Of a DNA stretch of 34,304 nucleotides, positions 17,470-25,707 are shown piece by piece (the stretch's first letter is position 1; each line of letters begins with the position of its first letter). The stretch is from NCBI GenBank assembly GCA_023663505.1, contig JAMPHH010000029.1, positions 1-34,304 of the forward strand. Reading direction: 5' to 3'. Below the pieces are notes generated by a model. The model saw only the letters and a list, made by a program, of their open reading frames with translations, did not search any database and was not told the origin of the DNA. A program made the translations under genes and the position numbers. This DNA comes from Muribaculum sp. Its GTDB lineage: Bacteria > Bacillota > Clostridia > Lachnospirales > Lachnospiraceae.

Positions 17470-17693
17470 GGCGGGAGAATACTGGGAGTGTTTTGCGGGC
17501 TGGCTGCGGTTGGGTGTTTTCTAATAGTGCGGGGTCAGATATTGCAATTTGCGGGTCGGCTCTAAGGTGCATCCATGCACCTAGAGCCTAAAATGCGCAT
17601 CCATGCGCATTTCACCCTACTTTGTGAACGCACTATAAGAAAACGCTCCAACCTCCGCCGAAGTCCGCAAAACACTCCCGGTATTCTCCCGCC
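17470..17693. repeat. Large nested inverted repeat, possible structured RNA or MITE-like element
   Basis: Arms 17470-17531 and 17629-17693 are imperfect inverted copies of about 62-65 bases; the outer 13 bases (17470-17482 with 17681-17693) pair perfectly. Inside the loop lie two tight hairpins: 17558-17572 with 17575-17588 (one bulge) and 17591-17600 with 17603-17612 (perfect), both with ATCCAT at the tip. The structure fills most of the 480-base gap between the end of the Tad operon and hisC. No SD-preceded ORF is seen. It may be a bidirectional terminator, an immobile palindromic element or an RNA. Confidence 0.85.
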
Positions 17694-17794
17694 TCGGTAT
17701 CAGCATGTTGCAGATATGTGCAGCTTGCAAATCAGTCTATGGTTAAGTGTATCTGTTCAGCCCTCGCATTCGATACCGCTATGTGGGTTATCTT

Positions 17795-18847
17795 TTATTC
17801 CCTGTGAGGCTGATTCGGGTTCTGACGCATGCGAGCCTCCTCGCGATAAAGCTCTGCCTGCTCGGGCAGCCCCATGGCTTCATAGCACGCGATCAGTCCG
17901 TCAAGCGCCCTTTCCCCGCCTGCCTTCAGCAAGAGAGCAGGCTCCGTCTCATAGACCGCATTGTAGTACCAGATTGCAGCCTCCTCATAATCCTGTATGC
18001 CCTCATAGAACTCTCCCAGCTCACAGCAAATCTCTGAGCAGCCCTCTCCCGCCGTCAACTTGATGGCATATTTGAAGAATCCCGCAGTATCTCCCCGCAG
18101 TCTGGCGGCTCTTGCCGCCACGCAGCAGGCTTCTGTGAATTCCTTGGAACCGCGCCCCTCATCTCTCACGGAATCTGCAAAAAATCTCGCCGCCTTCAGG
18201 AAATCCTCATCACTTCCCGCAACAAAAAGCTCCCTCGCATACATCTCATGCAGATGTGCGGACAGACGAACCCCCTTTTCGGTCTGCCTGCGAAAATTCT
18301 CCAAATCCCGTCCCGCATGGCTGCATTCAGGCATATGCGTGATAATGACATCACTGTCATATACCACCGGTTCTAGCCTCACTGTCTCATGGATAGGCTC
18401 CATCCACACAAATTCCCGCTGTCGTTTGAAAAGCTTGGGGCGATACTCCTCGTCAAAATTATAAACTGTCCCGTACTGCAGTTGATTTCCGTATTTCATT
18501 TGGACGATCTCTATCTCGGGCAGAAGATTTTCCTTGAGCAATCTATATTTGACTCGGTTTTCCTCGTCCAGCACCTCGTCGGCGTCCGCCGAATAGATAT
18601 AATCCATATGTGCCTTGGAAAATGCAAAATTTCTCGCCGCACTAAAGTCATCTACCCACTCAAAATCATAAATCTGATCCGTATATCTCGCCGCAATTTC
18701 CTTTGTGCGATCCATGGAGCCCGTGTCAACAATAATGATCTCGTCCATCAGATCCGCCACGCTGTCCAGACAGCGCGCCAACACAGCCTCCTCATTCTTC
18801 ACGATCATACAGAGCGAAATAGTTACCCCTAGTGCTTTAGCATTCAT
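17795..18847 (-). CDS. Family 2 glycosyltransferase with C-terminal TPR-like helices
   Basis: This is a 350-residue protein. Residues 8-230 form a GT-A glycosyltransferase: TISLCMIVKNEEAVLARCLDSV, IIIVDTGSMDRT and the metal/nucleotide-binding SADADE (DxD at 88-90). The C-terminal part has repeated helix pairs such as EFYEGIQDYEEAAIWYYNA and GLIACYEAMGLPEQAELYREEA, which look like tetratricopeptide repeats. It has no signal peptide, so it is cytoplasmic. ATG 18847 has AAAGGAG about 11 nt upstream. It lies 23 bases behind the prepilin-peptidase-like gene at the end of the Tad operon, so glycosylation of a pilin or of the large surface protein is a reasonable inference. Confidence 0.88.
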   Translation of the reverse strand: MNAKALGVTISLCMIVKNEEAVLARCLDSVADLMDEIIIVDTGSMDRTKEIAARYTDQIYDFEWVDDFSAARNFAFSKAHMDYIYSADADEVLDEENRVKYRLLKENLLPEIEIVQMKYGNQLQYGTVYNFDEEYRPKLFKRQREFVWMEPIHETVRLEPVVYDSDVIITHMPECSHAGRDLENFRRQTEKGVRLSAHLHEMYARELFVAGSDEDFLKAARFFADSVRDEGRGSKEFTEACCVAARAARLRGDTAGFFKYAIKLTAGEGCSEICCELGEFYEGIQDYEEAAIWYYNAVYETEPALLLKAGGERALDGLIACYEAMGLPEQAELYREEARMRQNPNQPHRE

Positions 18848-18870
18848 GCGACCAACATCTCCTTTGGCAG

Positions 18871-19533
18871 TTACATACTCCCTATAATGTACCATTTTCC
18901 AAGCCCAAAAGCAACCCACAACCAAAAAGCAATTGTAATATATGGCACAAGCGGCACTGCCTTTTTTAAATTTCCATCTTTAGAAATATTCCCGTGCGCC
19001 ATCTGCACAGCCGTAAGACCCACAAACACCAGAAACATATGTGTCACATAGTCCGCAAAGCCGCCTCCCAAAGCCGCCATTGCCAAGGCGCTCACACAGA
19101 AGGCATAGCAGTCCGCCCTGCCATACATTCTTGCAAATAACAATCTCTGTAATAACCAAAACCCGATAATGGAGCAGATTATCTGCTGACTCATTCCCGC
19201 TCTCACAAGCAGGACTCCTCCTGTCACTCCTCCAATCCACCAGATAAAGCGATAGACCAACTGCTCCCACCAGTCCATAATGGAGGCTGTCAACAGACAG
19301 CCTCCCAGCACTCCAAGTAACACCTCCTCCCATACAGACTCCGCCCCCACAAGCATGATACATAAGGCACTCACTAAGCATAATGCACACACGATTCTCC
19401 TGCCGCCGACGTCAAGCCGCAGGCTCCACTCCTCATCCAACGCTCCCAAGCGCAGCAGTCCAAAGGTAGTCGCTGTCACCACGGACACACAGAGGCTTCC
19501 CCTGCCTATCCAAAACACTAACTCCGTATCCAT
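18871..19533 (-). CDS. Divergent A24 prepilin peptidase (TadV/CpaA-like)
   Basis: This 220-residue polytopic protein has at least six hydrophobic segments. Two aspartates sit where A24 prepilin peptidases have their catalytic pair: D87 in TASIMDWWEQLVY and D141 in MYGRADCYAF (normally GxGD). A KKAVPLVPYITIAFW segment near the end matches the usual PFxP region. It would cleave the leader of the Flp-type pilin at the membrane. Its position in the Tad operon supports this, but the motifs are degenerate. ATG 19533 has AAGGGG 5 nt upstream. An in-frame ATG at 19605 also has an AAAGG site and would add 24 polar residues. Confidence 0.65.
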   Translation of the reverse strand: MDTELVFWIGRGSLCVSVVTATTFGLLRLGALDEEWSLRLDVGGRRIVCALCLVSALCIMLVGAESVWEEVLLGVLGGCLLTASIMDWWEQLVYRFIWWIGGVTGGVLLVRAGMSQQIICSIIGFWLLQRLLFARMYGRADCYAFCVSALAMAALGGGFADYVTHMFLVFVGLTAVQMAHGNISKDGNLKKAVPLVPYITIAFWLWVAFGLGKWYIIGSM

Positions 19534-19619
19534 AATGTCCCCTTTTCTGCCCTGCTCCTTGCGCATCGGCGGCTTTATGTCGAGCAACGCGCAACCACTA
19601 TTCATCCATGCCTTTCCAC

Positions 19620-22600
19620 CTACCGCAATCTGGTGCGCAGCTCGTCCAATACCGTTCCCTCAATGCCAAGCACAGCCAACGCGGGGTGCCGCTCCAGCAT
19701 CATATCTCCCTTGTAGGCTCGCACCGTGACTGTGTAATCACTATTTTCCGGTACATACAACGGTATCATAAAGACAAGCTCCTCCTCTTGCAAATAAGAA
19801 TGATCCATTTCATATACATACTCGCAGTTCAAGCTCTCATCCTCCGCGGTAAACTCCTCGGGGAACTCCACCTCGATCTTATCTACATAGCCCCACGCCT
19901 TGATAGCAAGACATCCGCTCTCACCTCTTTTAAACACAGGCTCCTTTGGTTCCAGTATTCGTTCTATACCTGCCTGCAGGTCAAATTCCATCGTTCCATA
20001 GGATACCTGACCCTCATTTCCGACCCGATCCGTCGCATAAGCCGTCACAATGAATTCTCCGCTAAAGATTGGCTCGTCCACGCTGATATTTACCTCCACG
20101 ACGCCATTTGCATCAGGATAAAACTCTCTCACAACACCATTATCCACATTCCGAATCTCCAGATGCAGCTCCTTAAGTCCGCTGAGCGTATCCTTTGCTG
20201 TCACGCGAAGAAGAATTGATTCCTCCCTCCTGTCCAACAGCGGCAGATCCTTTATGACGTCCATTCCTGCAATCTCCGGTGGCTCTCCGTCTCCTATGAT
20301 TTTCAGCCCATGTTGTCTGTCATCATTATAATCGGAGTACACAGTCTGCTCCTTGCCATCTGCTCCGGCAACAGGCACCAGAGAGATCAGCTTGCCATGG
20401 GCTTCCCGCCCCAGCAAAAGCTCCTGCCGAAGCTCCAAGCGTCTGCACTTAAGACTTCTGACCGCCATCACATACCCGGCGTTCTGAATCGGACTCTCGC
20501 CGTCCACCTCAAACTGCAGCTTCTCAGCGGGAAGCTCAAGGCTTTCATCACTGATTGTACCTGATGGCACGTTAATCTGACTCCTTACAGGCGTCTCCCC
20601 CGTTATGGTACTCTCGATAATCGCATGGTTGATCTGGTATGTATCATGAGCCGGTCCCTTCATTCCGGCACCATATTCTATGCCAAAGGGCGTCTCCCCA
20701 TCGCTTTTGACATAATATGTTCCATCTTCTGACTTATAGACATTTTCACCTGTCTGTATCACTAATTGTTCGGTAAAAAGAGGCCATTCTATATCCTCGA
20801 CGCCCCACCCCTTTCCACCTACGGGAATATGCACTGTTTGGCTGGTATTGTCCGCGCGGTCAATCGTTTTAATATGCAGGTATTGCGCCTGCTCCGTCAG
20901 CTTAACCTGCAGCTCTGTGGATTTAATAAACTGTCCGTTTGTTTCACCGACCTCCGTATTAGGGGATTTATCCAGACAATACAGATATCCCTTTATCCCG
21001 GACACCAAGGTATTGGCAGTAATGTTGGAGGTACAGCTCTCCCCGAGATTGTTCCTGCGATGATCTGTCAGATAGGACTTAACCATATGATAGTAGGTGG
21101 TTCCCCAATCCTTGGGCTCCTGCCAGCTCACGTTCACGATATCCTCACCGGCCGAGGTCAGGCTCACATAATCAACCATGACACTATCCGGTGCTGCATG
21201 GTCTCCTGCGATCACCCCATTCATATGATTATCCTCCAAGCTTCCCGCTTCCTCCAGCTGTATCAGTACATATCCGTTTCCACTATTCACACCCGTCTCG
21301 CTGGAATAGGATCTGGCAGCATTGGTCTGTATATAGCTGCTTCCCCCTTCCGCCGCGGTGCTTCGCACCACATATCCGTTATAGGGATATCCACAGGTAT
21401 AATCCGTAGAGATTCCACACCCGACCTGATACCCTGCAGTCTTACCGCACGTTTTGGGAGAGTTTTCACTCGTGTTGGTCTTCACCGTACCATGGACAGG
21501 GCACGTATGCTTGTAATAATCTTCCTCGTGTCCCTTACAGTCATTTGATCCGCAGTTAGGACAGTATTCCTCGTCTGTCCCTCCCCAAGACCATTTCCTT
21601 GTGTGGCTATAAGAGTGCTGCAGCTTTTCCTCACACTTTACAGGATCGGTATAACATCCTCCTTTCTCAGATGCATTGCCAATATGCGCATGATTGCATA
21701 CTCCCTCCTCGTGAAAATGCAGTATAGCTTCCCCCGCGCTTCCGCCTAAGTATCCGCCACCGCCTCCGCCAGCCGAGACACCTTCCTTCCCGACATGACT
21801 TTGATCCATTTTGTTATCCGTCCACAGATCATCATAAAATTCACTCGTTATAGTATTCGCATCTTTGTCGCTTTGAACATATCCTCCCGCTTCCCCGTCT
21901 TCATACGCTCCTGCACCGCCTCCGCCTCCGGCTATCAACAGGACTCCTGAATTAGAGGAGGACACTAGCGTGTAGCCGCCTCCAGCTCCATAGGTTTGGC
22001 TGGAACCGCCTCCGTTGTACCCGTTTTGACCTCCGATCTTAACCGCTATGGTTTCGCCCTTCTTCAACCAAAAGCTCCCTGACACCATACCTCCCAATCC
22101 TCCTTGATGAGTGCCATAGCTGCCCCCTTGAGCTCCATATGCCTTGATGCTATAGCATCCGGTATAGGTTACGGTGAGCTCATAACGTTTACCGGAATAA
22201 TCCAATTTACCTGAATAGGACGGCGTCTCTCCTACCATGCCTGCCAGAAACACCTGCTGCCAGCTTTCTCCGTCTCCGCTTTGATATAGCTTGTATATTT
22301 TCTCCGTGTTATCCGGCTGCTGCCAGCTTAAATCAACCGCCCCCTTTCCCTCGTTCTCCGTATAATTGTCCAAAGCCGTCAGTTCAAGCTCCACCCACTT
22401 CGCATAAAGCGTCATGTCCTGCGTTGGAAGCAATTGCGTTCCCGCTCCTCCCACATATCTTGTATACCCGCTGTCATAATACCATCCGCCAAAGGAATAG
22501 CCTTGCTTGACAGGCTTGGGCAGCGTGACAGTCATCCTCTCGTATGTCGCATAAATGCGGTCTACATTGCCATCTTCAACATAAAAGCTGTAAACATTCC

Positions 22601-23729
22601 CCTTTAATTTGCCCATAAACGGCGGAGTCTTTCGCCATCCGGCAAAACGTTGTTCCCCAATCAGTGCTTGAAGCGCTTCGCCCCCCACAGTATCAAACGA
22701 TACCTTGTATCCCGCAGGCGGAGTGAGTAGATTAGGATTTACCACACAGCTCTCCCCATAGCTACCTTTGAATATGGCAATATCCGACTTACCTGCGTAT
22801 TGTCCCGCGGAGGGGTCAACCTCCAAGATTCCTGAGGATTTGCGCCACATGGCATACAGGCACACGCTACCCGCCAAACCGTCCCGAGTGTAGTCACCCT
22901 CACACAGATTATAAATCTCACTCTTGTCGGCATAATAGACTCCTGAGCCATCCGGCTCTGTATTCCAGCCCATGAATTCCCACCCAATCCTCGTATATGT
23001 ATTGGGGTTTAGACATGTCTGCGGAGTCACCTCCTTGTCATCATATATAGTCGCATTGTTATACATATGAAAGCTGGGTGCCATATATCCCCCATAGATC
23101 TCGCCGCCGGCATTCGCATCATACACTACTCGATAACGGTTATAGCTGATGGCATAGCAATTATGCCAAGTTTTTTGCACTCCCTGCTCCAGATTGCGAT
23201 TGAAAGGACACAGATAATAATAACTCAACTGACTGCTCAATTCGATATAATCCAAGCTTCTCGCTGCCTCTTTGCTCATATAGATGTGAAAAGAGACAAT
23301 TTGCTGCCCGCAATCCGCGCAAATCGGGTGCCATGCCGAAAAATGCGGCTTATTGCATATACTCTTGGCAAATGATATGCCATGATAATCATTATCCGGA
23401 GGATATCCCGTATGACAGCATCTCACCTGACCTAACGCCACCTGCCATTTCGCCACAGGAATAGAACCCGTGCGAGCTTTTGTGTAATAATGCTCTCCCA
23501 CATTAAGCTCCCGCAGCGTCCTGACTCCCTTCACAAGCACGTCATCTGAGCCGTCCGTCGCATACCATTTCACATTCTGATCCCCCGCGTTGGTCGTCCA
23601 AGCCTGTCTGTCAGGAGAAAAGCTCACATAGGGACTGTCATAGATAGTTCCTGCCTGCACGGACAAGCCGCCGAGCCAAAGCCCAAGCATGACCAATACA
23701 TAAGCTCCAAATAATCTCCATCTCTTCAT
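19620..23729 (-). CDS. Very large secreted surface protein with InlB-type repeats and glycine-rich domain
   Basis: This 1369-residue protein has a Sec signal peptide (hydrophobic core about 8-24, likely cut after SVQA). InlB/Listeria-Bacteroides-type repeats follow at about 200-296 (FMGWNTEPDGSG, LYAMW) and 399-446 (GYSFGGWYYDSGYT, TLYAKW). A glycine-rich domain of the ALK/PCBP type spans about 520-670 and closes near 800-826 (NSGNGYVLIQL). It is interrupted by a Cys/His-rich insert (677-780) with CPNCGSNDCKGH and CPVHG. Ig-like regions lie at about 850-970 and 1150-1250. There is no LPXTG sorting signal or C-terminal anchor. The ATG overlaps the cpaB stop (TGATG), with AGGTG 8 nt upstream. 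It is probably exported with, or attached to, the Tad pilus as an adhesin; this is inferred from context. Confidence 0.85.
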   Translation of the reverse strand: MKRWRLFGAYVLVMLGLWLGGLSVQAGTIYDSPYVSFSPDRQAWTTNAGDQNVKWYATDGSDDVLVKGVRTLRELNVGEHYYTKARTGSIPVAKWQVALGQVRCCHTGYPPDNDYHGISFAKSICNKPHFSAWHPICADCGQQIVSFHIYMSKEAARSLDYIELSSQLSYYYLCPFNRNLEQGVQKTWHNCYAISYNRYRVVYDANAGGEIYGGYMAPSFHMYNNATIYDDKEVTPQTCLNPNTYTRIGWEFMGWNTEPDGSGVYYADKSEIYNLCEGDYTRDGLAGSVCLYAMWRKSSGILEVDPSAGQYAGKSDIAIFKGSYGESCVVNPNLLTPPAGYKVSFDTVGGEALQALIGEQRFAGWRKTPPFMGKLKGNVYSFYVEDGNVDRIYATYERMTVTLPKPVKQGYSFGGWYYDSGYTRYVGGAGTQLLPTQDMTLYAKWVELELTALDNYTENEGKGAVDLSWQQPDNTEKIYKLYQSGDGESWQQVFLAGMVGETPSYSGKLDYSGKRYELTVTYTGCYSIKAYGAQGGSYGTHQGGLGGMVSGSFWLKKGETIAVKIGGQNGYNGGGSSQTYGAGGGYTLVSSSNSGVLLIAGGGGGAGAYEDGEAGGYVQSDKDANTITSEFYDDLWTDNKMDQSHVGKEGVSAGGGGGGYLGGSAGEAILHFHEEGVCNHAHIGNASEKGGCYTDPVKCEEKLQHSYSHTRKWSWGGTDEEYCPNCGSNDCKGHEEDYYKHTCPVHGTVKTNTSENSPKTCGKTAGYQVGCGISTDYTCGYPYNGYVVRSTAAEGGSSYIQTNAARSYSSETGVNSGNGYVLIQLEEAGSLEDNHMNGVIAGDHAAPDSVMVDYVSLTSAGEDIVNVSWQEPKDWGTTYYHMVKSYLTDHRRNNLGESCTSNITANTLVSGIKGYLYCLDKSPNTEVGETNGQFIKSTELQVKLTEQAQYLHIKTIDRADNTSQTVHIPVGGKGWGVEDIEWPLFTEQLVIQTGENVYKSEDGTYYVKSDGETPFGIEYGAGMKGPAHDTYQINHAIIESTITGETPVRSQINVPSGTISDESLELPAEKLQFEVDGESPIQNAGYVMAVRSLKCRRLELRQELLLGREAHGKLISLVPVAGADGKEQTVYSDYNDDRQHGLKIIGDGEPPEIAGMDVIKDLPLLDRREESILLRVTAKDTLSGLKELHLEIRNVDNGVVREFYPDANGVVEVNISVDEPIFSGEFIVTAYATDRVGNEGQVSYGTMEFDLQAGIERILEPKEPVFKRGESGCLAIKAWGYVDKIEVEFPEEFTAEDESLNCEYVYEMDHSYLQEEELVFMIPLYVPENSDYTVTVRAYKGDMMLERHPALAVLGIEGTVLDELRTRLR

Positions 23730-24391
23730 CACTCACACACCTTTACCACACGCAGAGCGCCTCTCGCAAGCTCTGTGTAAAATTGCTCCACATCTCCCGC
23801 ATCCAGATACACATTGATCCTTTGTGCGCAGGAATCTGTATCATCCCCCGCAATGGCGTTGCCGCCGCTGTCAAATACCTGCTCCACATAAACCTCCTTC
23901 CATATCAGGCTTGCCAGACCGTCCTCCGCAACCGTGTAGATATGGATTCTGTCACTCGCCCTGAGCACGCCGCTCACCACCTGATAGAGATCCTCCGCCT
24001 TAAAGCTCGCGATTACGGGATGCTCCATTTCTGCCAAAACCTCACTTTGCCGTTCAAACATCCCTTCCGTGAGCAGAGTCCCCTCGTCAATAGCAACCCG
24101 GGCTGTAAGCCCCGCAAGCTGCTCCGGATTCACCAATGCCGTATCAGGGATCAGCTTTTGATCCAACTCCGTCTGCTTCAAATATTTCGCACAATTCCCC
24201 TCGGTGATCACCTCGCCCTTAGGTATCCTTCCTGACGCCACATAGACGGTGCCTCGCTCGTATTCGCTCAACGCCTTTCTTTCTATCTGCAGCATCACCG
24301 CAAAGATGCCGACAGCCGCCACAAAAGCCGCCACGATCGCGCCCATCCACGCCTTCGACCAAATCCTTTTCCTATCCTTTTTTATCCCCAT
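23729..24391 (-). CDS. cpaB: SAF-domain Flp pilus assembly protein (CpaB/RcpC-like)
   Basis: This 220-residue protein has a basic N-terminus, one transmembrane helix at about 15-35, and an external SAF domain (GTVYVASGRIPKGEVITEGNC, with LTARVAIDEGTLLTEGMF) followed by a beta-rich part containing SDRIHIYTV. CpaB/RcpC proteins belong to Tad pilus loci and are thought to connect the pilus to the envelope. It overlaps the preceding gene by 20 bases, and its stop overlaps the start of the giant surface protein. Symbol by family and context. Confidence 0.82.
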   Translation of the reverse strand: MGIKKDRKRIWSKAWMGAIVAAFVAAVGIFAVMLQIERKALSEYERGTVYVASGRIPKGEVITEGNCAKYLKQTELDQKLIPDTALVNPEQLAGLTARVAIDEGTLLTEGMFERQSEVLAEMEHPVIASFKAEDLYQVVSGVLRASDRIHIYTVAEDGLASLIWKEVYVEQVFDSGGNAIAGDDTDSCAQRINVYLDAGDVEQFYTELARGALRVVKVCE

Positions 24392-25007
24392 TTTTCAACC
24401 TATCTCCTTTCATGGATACAATATCAACGAGCTTCCCCTTGTGTGCCTCCACGGTGATTCCCATGAAGCCCTCCACCGGAAAGCTTATCTCACTGTAGAT
24501 TCCCGTATGCTCCACCAACACGCCGTTTGGCGCCCGAAGCTGCCCCAAGGCGCCGTCCCAGCTCTCCTTCACCAGCCCGTTTGCGCCTACTCGGGCAGCC
24601 TTAATCTTCTTTTTATCCACATTGTAGATTACAAAATCCCTGATCTCCACAGGACCCGATATCATAGCGGTATTGGCACATTCCCACTGCTCATTCAGAC
24701 ACAGATTATCCTGTACCGCATCCAGAAAGATGTCATAAGCCATCTCCTCGTCCTTGATGCATACCTTGTTGGTCTTCCCATATTCCTTCACATCGATCAG
24801 CGCAGCCGCCAGATTGGAGGCTGCCAACGCATCCTCCAAATAGGCAGCCGTGGAACGCCACGAGGCAAGCTGAAGCTGTGTATACGCCAAAATGCTAAGC
24901 AGCAGCACAAAAAACGGTCCAACCACCCACTCTATCTGTCCTTGATCCTTAACACCCTTAACTCTGTCAGTATTTCGCCGTTGACACCCTTCTCTCCTCA
25001 AACCCAT
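24372..25007 (-). CDS. Pseudopilin-like Tad protein
   Basis: This 211-residue protein has a basic N-terminus containing GQIEWVVGPFFVLLLSILAYTQLQLASW, a single N-terminal hydrophobic helix with E at its start, as in TadE/TadF-type pseudopilins. A secreted domain with AAYLEDALAASNLAAALID and two cysteines (C82, C103 approximately) follows. I do not recognise a named family. ATG 25007 has GGGAGG 5 nt upstream, which decides the start although the frame is open to 25070. It overlaps the upstream gene by 41 bases. It is probably a minor pilin or pilus-tip component. Confidence 0.7.
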   Translation of the reverse strand: MGLRREGCQRRNTDRVKGVKDQGQIEWVVGPFFVLLLSILAYTQLQLASWRSTAAYLEDALAASNLAAALIDVKEYGKTNKVCIKDEEMAYDIFLDAVQDNLCLNEQWECANTAMISGPVEIRDFVIYNVDKKKIKAARVGANGLVKESWDGALGQLRAPNGVLVEHTGIYSEISFPVEGFMGITVEAHKGKLVDIVSMKGDRLKNGDKKG

Positions 25008-25323
25008 GTTTACCTCCCAAAATTCCTCTAATCCGCAGCACGATTTTTGCGCCATAGCCCGCCTCGCCAAACGTCGTGCCGCTCAAATCAGGCTCCTCAA
25101 CTCCGCATTCCGACAGCTCCCGCAGCAGAATCTCCTCGTCCTCCGGCAAAAGTCCCCCCGTGGTCTCCATGCGCAAGATATAGCTTCTCGCCAACTGGTC
25201 TATCTCCGACTTTTGATGAATCAATTGGATATCGTCCATAAACGCAAGCATAAGTGTCAGCATGGCGAGAATAAAAATCCCTGTCACCATAATATTGGCT
25301 ACGTTGCCGCGATCCTTCCTCAT
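24967..25323 (-). CDS. DUF4320-like pseudopilin
   Basis: This is a 118-residue protein. MRKDRGNVANIMVTGIFILAMLTLMLAFMDDIQLIHQKSEIDQLARSYILRMETTGGL, given here in overview, shows a short basic leader, a hydrophobic helix at about 10-28 and an amphipathic region ending in a conserved-looking RMETTGGL. This layout matches DUF4320 proteins of Clostridia Tad loci, which are TadE-like. The ATG overlaps the stop of the Flp1-like pilin gene by four bases, so translation is coupled; there is no independent strong SD. Confidence 0.7.
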   Translation of the reverse strand: MRKDRGNVANIMVTGIFILAMLTLMLAFMDDIQLIHQKSEIDQLARSYILRMETTGGLLPEDEEILLRELSECGVEEPDLSGTTFGEAGYGAKIVLRIRGILGGKHGFEERRVSTAKY

Positions 25324-25535
25324 GACCCTGCACCGCCTATGCCGCCCAAAATATTAGATGCCTTGGTGGTGAGTTCTCCCATAATAGTCTGAATGAAGGT
25401 GTCCAAGCTATCCTTCATCACCACACACAAAAGCAGTGCGATGATACACAGCCCGACCGTCACCAAAATACCATCGATCCCTGCATCCTTTTTCATAAAT
25501 CCCATTCTTGCAAATCCCTCTTTTAACCTGTTCAT
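25320..25535 (-). CDS. Flp1-like pilin
   Basis: This 71-residue protein has a short basic leader, then DAGIDGILVTVGLCIIALLLCVVMKDSLDTFIQTIM: a hydrophobic helix followed by an amphipathic tail, the plan of Flp1-like pilins in Firmicutes. The probable processing site is near DAG|ID. The Glu-Tyr pair of classical Flp pilins is missing, as in many Gram-positive forms. SD AAGGAGG lies before ATG 25535. As the smallest gene and the one with its own candidate promoter, it is the best candidate for the major pilin. It ends in a glycine-rich tail (GGIGGAGS). Confidence 0.72.
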   Translation of the reverse strand: MNRLKEGFARMGFMKKDAGIDGILVTVGLCIIALLLCVVMKDSLDTFIQTIMGELTTKASNILGGIGGAGS

Positions 25536-25672
25536 AATGTTTCCTCCTTGTCTCTTTTTTGACTATTTCTTTGTTGACTATTTTTTTGTTGACTTGAATA
25601 CATATTTACTTTCACTCCGCAGTCCAATTTGTCTGCTTTCAAACAGTTAGAATTTACTGTTCCGATTCCCAT
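25532..25672 (-). CDS. Possible small ORF coupled to the pilin gene
   Basis: A 46-codon frame starting at ATG 25672 fills most of the only large gap in the tad gene block and ends with TGA overlapping the pilin ATG (ATGA). A shorter version from ATG 25603 has GGAG 11 nt upstream. The C-terminal half is repetitive and polar (NSQQKNSQQRNSQKRD as the theme), encoded by a 15-base tandem repeat. No family is recognised, and composition alone could explain the frame. It could be a leader peptide for translational coupling or simply untranslated leader. Confidence 0.3.
   Translation of the reverse strand: MGIGTVNSNCLKADKLDCGVKVNMYSSQQKNSQQRNSQKRDKEETL
25550..25594 (-). repeat. Three tandem 15-base repeats before the pilin gene
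   Basis: Units at 25580-25594, 25565-25579 and 25550-25564 read on the minus strand as variants of AGTCAACAAARAAAT. They end about 5 bases before the pilin ribosome-binding site. The A-rich, unstructured repeat could act as a translation enhancer or a protein-binding site. Confidence 0.75.
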
Positions 25673-25696
25673 ATTCAGTTTTAAGTTTTGCAGGAC

Positions 25697-25705
25697 ATTA
25701 TACCA
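25697..25705 (-). promoter_or_regulatory. Candidate extended -10 promoter for the pilin gene
   Basis: TGGTATAAT (TG-n-TATAAT) lies on the minus strand just beyond the tadC stop, with no good -35. It would give a roughly 155-base leader and allow pilin genes to be expressed above the level of the machinery genes. Confidence 0.4.
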
Positions 25706-25707
25706 CT

